Assembly (NCBI GenBank): GCA_025457985.1
Contig: JALOTI010000038.1
Coordinates: 1-9,617 of the forward strand
Direction: 5' to 3'
DNA length: 9,617 bases
Origin: Leptospira sp.
GTDB lineage: Bacteria > Spirochaetota > Leptospiria > Leptospirales > Leptospiraceae
Each line of letters opens with the position of its first letter. Positions within the stretch are counted from its first letter, which is position 1. This document shows, piece after piece, positions 6,540-9,617 of this stretch. A program made the translations under genes and the position numbers. The notes under the pieces are model-generated. The model saw nothing but the letters and a program-made list of their open reading frames with translations. It did not search any database and was not told the DNA's origin.

Positions 6540-9365
6540 TTACGCTGATCTTAAGATTTCTCTAGGTTTTGCACCAATTTGAGCGGATACATAACCTCGA
6601 AGTTCCATGAGCTCCATAAGTCTTGCCGCTTTGTTATAACCGATTCTCATCCTTCTTTGGAGGTAGCTCGCACTTGCTTTTTTTTCGGTCAGGACAATAT
6701 TCCAAGCCACGTCGAACAGCTCCTCATCTTCGTCCGAAACCAGTTCATCGGAAGTTTCCTCACCCCAATTCATTTCTACGTAGGCAGGAGAACCTTGTTT
6801 TTTAGCCTCTTCGACAATGGTCTCAATTTCCTTTTCTTCAATAAATGGGGCCTGGATTCGCATCAGGTCACTGGAAGTTGGGGAACGATATAAAAAGTCC
6901 CCCTTTCCGAGTAAGGACTCAGCCCCACTCGTATCAAGAATCGTCCGGGAATCTGTTTTTTGCGCCACTTGGAAGGCAACTCGCGCCGGGCAATTTGCTT
7001 TGATAACTCCTGTGATCACATCCACGGAAGGTCTCTGGGTTGCCATAACCAAATGGATTCCGACCGCCCTGGCTTTTTGGGAAATCCTTTGGATCTGTTC
7101 TTCTAAATCCTTTCCAGAAACCATCATCAGGTCTGCAAGTTCGTCGATAAAGATCACAATGTACGGGAGTTTCTGAAAACCCTTTGCATGAGCGTATTCA
7201 TCTACTTTGTCGTTAAAACTTTTAAAATCGCGACTCTTCAATTGCGAAATCATTTGGTATCTAGATTCCATTTCTTGAATCGCCCAAGTTAAGGCTTTGG
7301 TAGCTTTTTTTGGATCTGTTATTACCGGCATAAGTAGATGAGGAATTCCTTCGTAAAGTGACATCTCCACCATCTTCGGGTCGATCATGATAAACCGAAC
7401 TTCTTCCGGAGACCGAGTACAAATAAGACTTGTGATCATCGCGTTCAAACTTACTGACTTTCCTGAACCAGTAGTCCCTGCTACCAATAAGTGTGGAAGT
7501 TTGGCAAGGTCTATCATCACCATTTTCCCTGAAATATCTTTACCAATACATAGCGAAAGATCCTTTGCTTTGTTTTGTAGGATGCTGTCTTTTAAGATTT
7601 CCGACAGAAACACATCTTCTCGGATTCGGTTTGGAACTTCAATTCCAATCGTAGATTTTCCAGGGATAGGAGCAACGATTCGTATATTTTTAACTTCTAA
7701 ATAAGCACGAAGTTCATCGGAAAGCGAAACAATTCGACTGAGTTTTATGCCATTCGGTATAGTGATCTCATAACGAGTGATAATCGGTCCTCTCTCTCTA
7801 GAAATCACCTTCGATTCTATACCAAAATGACCAATAGCCTCCTCTATTTTTTTAGAGACTCGATCCAGATCAGAATCAAATTTAGCAAGATGGTTTGCGG
7901 GAGCCACATGAGTTTCAAGTAACCTCGGTGAAATATAGTATTTCCCTTTTTTTAACTTCAATTTAGGAACCATGGAACCAAACATCAATTCCTGTTCTTC
8001 TACTTTTGATTTAGGTACGTTCCTGGATTTGGATTGTTTTCTGCGTTCTTCTAGTTCATCGAGCGCAGAAACGGATTCAATTTCGTTGGATTCATCCATT
8101 TCCTGGGTTTCGTCCATTTCGAAAGTATCATCGGATTCATAAGTCTCCTCAGTTTCATCCTGCGAATCAAAATCCGAAGCGGACTCCATATCCAATCCAT
8201 CAAAGCTGGCGACAGACTCGTTCGAGATTTCCGAATCCTCAGATTCATATCCTTCATCGATGTCTAAATTTTCAGATTGCCGGTATTCAGTTGTATCAGT
8301 AAATTCCTCAGTTTCTTCTAATTCCTCATCATCTATTCCGTACAAAACGTTCTCTGTTAAGTCCTCGGACTGAATTTCAGGTAAACTGCGAAGGTCCAAA
8401 CATCGGATCTTTTGGATGGCAGACTCATCCAAGTCCTTTGTATACTTCGATTTTAGGCTAGCCGAGGCGGTATGAAACCGAAACGTACTTTCTTTTGGAT
8501 CAAAAAATCCTTCGTAGAGTGAAGTGTTTTTGTAACGAACTCTTGGTGTCTCCGATCTTTCTTTGGTATTCCAAGACAATTCATGAGTATCAAAACTTGA
8601 TTTCTCAATAGGAGTCGGTTCTTCCCAAAGAAAAGAAGGAGGGATCGGCCTAATTTTTTCAGCGTTTTCTTTTTTAACTTCAAACCAACTTTTGTTTGCT
8701 TGTGTTCCATTTCCTTCACTGGAAAAACTAAGATCTCTATCCGTAAAAAAAGATGGGAGTTGGATTTTTGGAAGATCTTTTGTTCCACCAAACATGCGAT
8801 ATACCTGGTTCACAAATTGATTTACAGTATTCCATGCCGTTTCCCAGGCGTTGTCCTCAAGCCAGATGACACCAAAATAGAGAAACATAAAAAAAACAAC
8901 AATCACACGACCTGTTTCCCCAAAGAGATAGTTTAGGATCCAGGAAAAAAATTGACCGAAGATTCCACCTTGGTCACCCAAAGCACCAAGAGGGGATTCT
9001 AAAATATGTAAACTGACCGTAGATGCGATTAAAAAAATCGGGAAAAAAAGAGCCTTACTGAGTGAATCAAACTCCGCGTCACGTAGCGATAACACTCCCA
9101 AAATCAAAAAGAAGCCACTTAATAAAAAGGAAGCCTTACCCATTAAATAGAGTAAGGTGAACGAGATATAATGTCCTAAGCGACCAAACCAGTTTGCAGT
9201 TTGTCCATCTTCCCCTTCCTGAAAAGAAAACAAACTTAGCAAAAGGAAAATGGCAACAAAGATCAGTAAATACGGTAAAAAATCACGCCTATGCAAAAAC
9301 AATCCTGGTAAGGACTTCTTCTCTTCCATACAGGAAATATCGGTCGCTTTTGCGACATAGGACAC
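6540..9365 (-). CDS. ftsK: DNA translocase FtsK (FtsK/SpoIIIE family)
   Basis: FtsK is a septum-anchored hexameric ATPase that pumps DNA and directs XerCD-dif recombination so that chromosomes separate before division. The 941-residue product has membrane spans near 31-48, 65-94 (one long or two short), 105-122 and 152-169, then a hydrophilic linker (about 175-455) that turns strongly acidic at 320-440. The alpha/beta motor follows: Walker [10 protein letters not shown] at 629-637, [17 protein letters not shown] at about 661-677, Walker [13 protein letters not shown] at 736-747, and [13 protein letters not shown] at 774-786. A winged-helix gamma domain at about 880-930 ([20 protein letters not shown]) reads the KOPS-type polarity sequence. 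The frame opens with GTG at 9365, 18 bases after the yajQ stop. ATG at 9329 (MEEKKSLPG) is an equally likely start, since neither has a good ribosome binding site. Full domain content indicates a working translocase. Confidence 0.96.
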   Translation of the reverse strand: MSYVAKATDISCMEEKKSLPGLFLHRRDFLPYLLIFVAIFLLLSLFSFQEGEDGQTANWFGRLGHYISFTLLYLMGKASFLLSGFFLILGVLSLRDAEFDSLSKALFFPIFLIASTVSLHILESPLGALGDQGGIFGQFFSWILNYLFGETGRVIVVFFMFLYFGVIWLEDNAWETAWNTVNQFVNQVYRMFGGTKDLPKIQLPSFFTDRDLSFSSEGNGTQANKSWFEVKKENAEKIRPIPPSFLWEEPTPIEKSSFDTHELSWNTKERSETPRVRYKNTSLYEGFFDPKESTFRFHTASASLKSKYTKDLDESAIQKIRCLDLRSLPEIQSEDLTENVLYGIDDEELEETEEFTDTTEYRQSENLDIDEGYESEDSEISNESVASFDGLDMESASDFDSQDETEETYESDDTFEMDETQEMDESNEIESVSALDELEERRKQSKSRNVPKSKVEEQELMFGSMVPKLKLKKGKYYISPRLLETHVAPANHLAKFDSDLDRVSKKIEEAIGHFGIESKVISRERGPIITRYEITIPNGIKLSRIVSLSDELRAYLEVKNIRIVAPIPGKSTIGIEVPNRIREDVFLSEILKDSILQNKAKDLSLCIGKDISGKMVMIDLAKLPHLLVAGTTGSGKSVSLNAMITSLICTRSPEEVRFIMIDPKMVEMSLYEGIPHLLMPVITDPKKATKALTWAIQEMESRYQMISQLKSRDFKSFNDKVDEYAHAKGFQKLPYIVIFIDELADLMMVSGKDLEEQIQRISQKARAVGIHLVMATQRPSVDVITGVIKANCPARVAFQVAQKTDSRTILDTSGAESLLGKGDFLYRSPTSSDLMRIQAPFIEEKEIETIVEEAKKQGSPAYVEMNWGEETSDELVSDEDEELFDVAWNIVLTEKKASASYLQRRMRIGYNKAARLMELMELRGYVSAQIGAKPREILRSA
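9343..9356 (-). repeat. Short inverted repeat at the 5' end of ftsK
   Basis: The minus strand reads GTCGC-AAAA-GCGAC, a perfect 5-base stem with a 4-base loop. It lies just inside the frame if ftsK starts with GTG at 9365, or in the leader 14 bases before the alternative ATG at 9329. No T-tract follows on either strand, so it is not an intrinsic terminator. A small effect on ftsK translation is possible, but chance is also plausible for a stem this short. Confidence 0.35.
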
Positions 9366-9383
9366 AAAAAAAGGTGGTCTTAG

Positions 9384-9596
9384 TTATCCCTTAAAATTGG
9401 TAAAATTAGCATCAAATTTGAAATTAGCATTTCGAATTGCGTTCATAACAGCCTGAAGATCGTCCTTCTTTTTACCAACCACTCGGACAGAATCCCCTTG
9501 GATGGTCGCCTGAACTTTCAATTTGGAATCCTTGATTAAGGTGGTGATTTGTTTGGTCTGTTCTTTATCGAGACCTGTTTGGATTTTTACCTTTTG
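9384..9596 (-). pseudogene. yajQ: YajQ-family protein, C-terminal fragment, interrupted near the right edge
   Basis: The last 70 codons of a YajQ (DUF520) protein are readable: QKVKIQTGLDKEQTK, then LIKDSKLKVQATIQGDSVRV, GKKKDDLQAVMNAIR, and the end FDANFTNFKG. This corresponds to roughly the C-terminal 40 percent of the family, whose complete members have about 160 residues. YajQ proteins are small nucleotide-binding proteins; some bind cyclic di-GMP, and the general role is unsettled. Upstream of the Gln codon the same frame has TGA at 9599-9597 and TAA at 9614-9612. The other two minus frames also stop within the AT-rich last bases, so no ordinary start or continuation exists in the window. 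This is either a genuinely truncated gene or an artefact of the sequence end; I cannot tell which. The stop codon is TAA at 9386-9384, and ftsK follows closely. Confidence 0.7.
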
Positions 9597-9617
9597 TCAA
9601 ATGTTAAAATTTTAAAT

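Larger units (their letters stand above)
1..9386 (-). other. Probable single transcription unit from yajQ/ftsK to secD
   Basis: All nine complete or partial genes point the same way, with gaps of 18, 40, 16, 1, 0, 26, 0 and 20 bases and one 20-base overlap (pgsA/trpD). I found no GC-rich hairpin followed by a T-run between any two of them, and no convincing promoter in the short gaps. Co-transcription is therefore the simplest inference. Internal promoters inside coding sequence, for example within ftsK or the HTH gene, cannot be excluded by eye. Confidence 0.6.

Noticed and set aside
6579..7704. Several plus-strand open frames opposite the FtsK motor domain
   Set aside because: They mirror the highly conserved Walker and gamma regions of ftsK and carry no independent signals.
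8051..8791. Two minus-strand open frames (68 and 112 codons) inside the FtsK linker region
   Set aside because: They arise by frame shift from the low-complexity linker; the ftsK frame is continuous through both, so no frameshift or nested gene is needed.
9366..9383. T-run after yajQ as a possible terminator
   Set aside because: The minus strand has eight T in a row here, but the preceding sequence offers only a 4-base stem with a long loop, so no stable hairpin supports termination.
9590..9617. TTGACA on the minus strand near the right edge as a -35 box
   Set aside because: No acceptable -10 box lies 16-18 bases downstream, and the sequence there is conserved YajQ coding.

Overview
The window looks like an ordinary core-genome segment of a spirochaete, most probably Leptospira. 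The G+C content appears moderate to low. The protein sequences and gene order (yajQ end, ftsK, lolA, a membrane helix-turn-helix protein, rimO, pgsA, trpD, yajC, a secreted/anchored unknown, secD) resemble what I recall of Leptospira chromosomes. This assignment rests on recognition, not on a search. Every supported gene is on the minus strand, so transcription runs from the right edge to the left edge.

Layout in transcription order, right to left. The C-terminal part of a YajQ-family protein (9384-9596) is interrupted upstream by in-frame stops close to the window edge. A full-length FtsK DNA translocase follows (6540-9365). Next is a LolA-type periplasmic lipoprotein carrier (5795-6499), then a RodZ-like cytoplasmic HTH / single membrane span / periplasmic-domain protein (4684-5778, start revised to TTG). 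RimO methylthiotransferase (3339-4682), a CDP-alcohol phosphatidyltransferase of the PgsA type (2592-3338) and anthranilate phosphoribosyltransferase TrpD (1583-2611) come after it. The left end holds YajC (1233-1556), an unrecognised protein with a signal peptide and a C-terminal membrane span (612-1232), and the first 197 codons of SecD (1-591, TTG start, running off the left edge).

The genes are packed very tightly. Two junctions have the stop directly followed by ATG (rimO/pgsA and yajC/unknown), one has a 1-base gap (HTH/rimO), one overlaps by 20 bases (pgsA/trpD), and the largest gap is 40 bases (ftsK/lolA). I saw no convincing intrinsic terminator or internal promoter, so one long transcription unit is the simplest reading. 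No stretch over 300 bases lacks a gene. There are no tRNA, rRNA, CRISPR, IS or phage features.

Most genes serve the cell envelope: chromosome segregation at the septum (FtsK), lipoprotein traffic (LolA), cell shape (RodZ-like), phospholipid synthesis (PgsA) and protein export (YajC, SecD). RimO modifies ribosomal protein S12, and TrpD is a lone tryptophan gene. I found no clear new system. The points most worth checking are the broken yajQ end, the unknown gene between yajC and secD, the hydrophilic insertion in PgsA and the acidic linker of FtsK.
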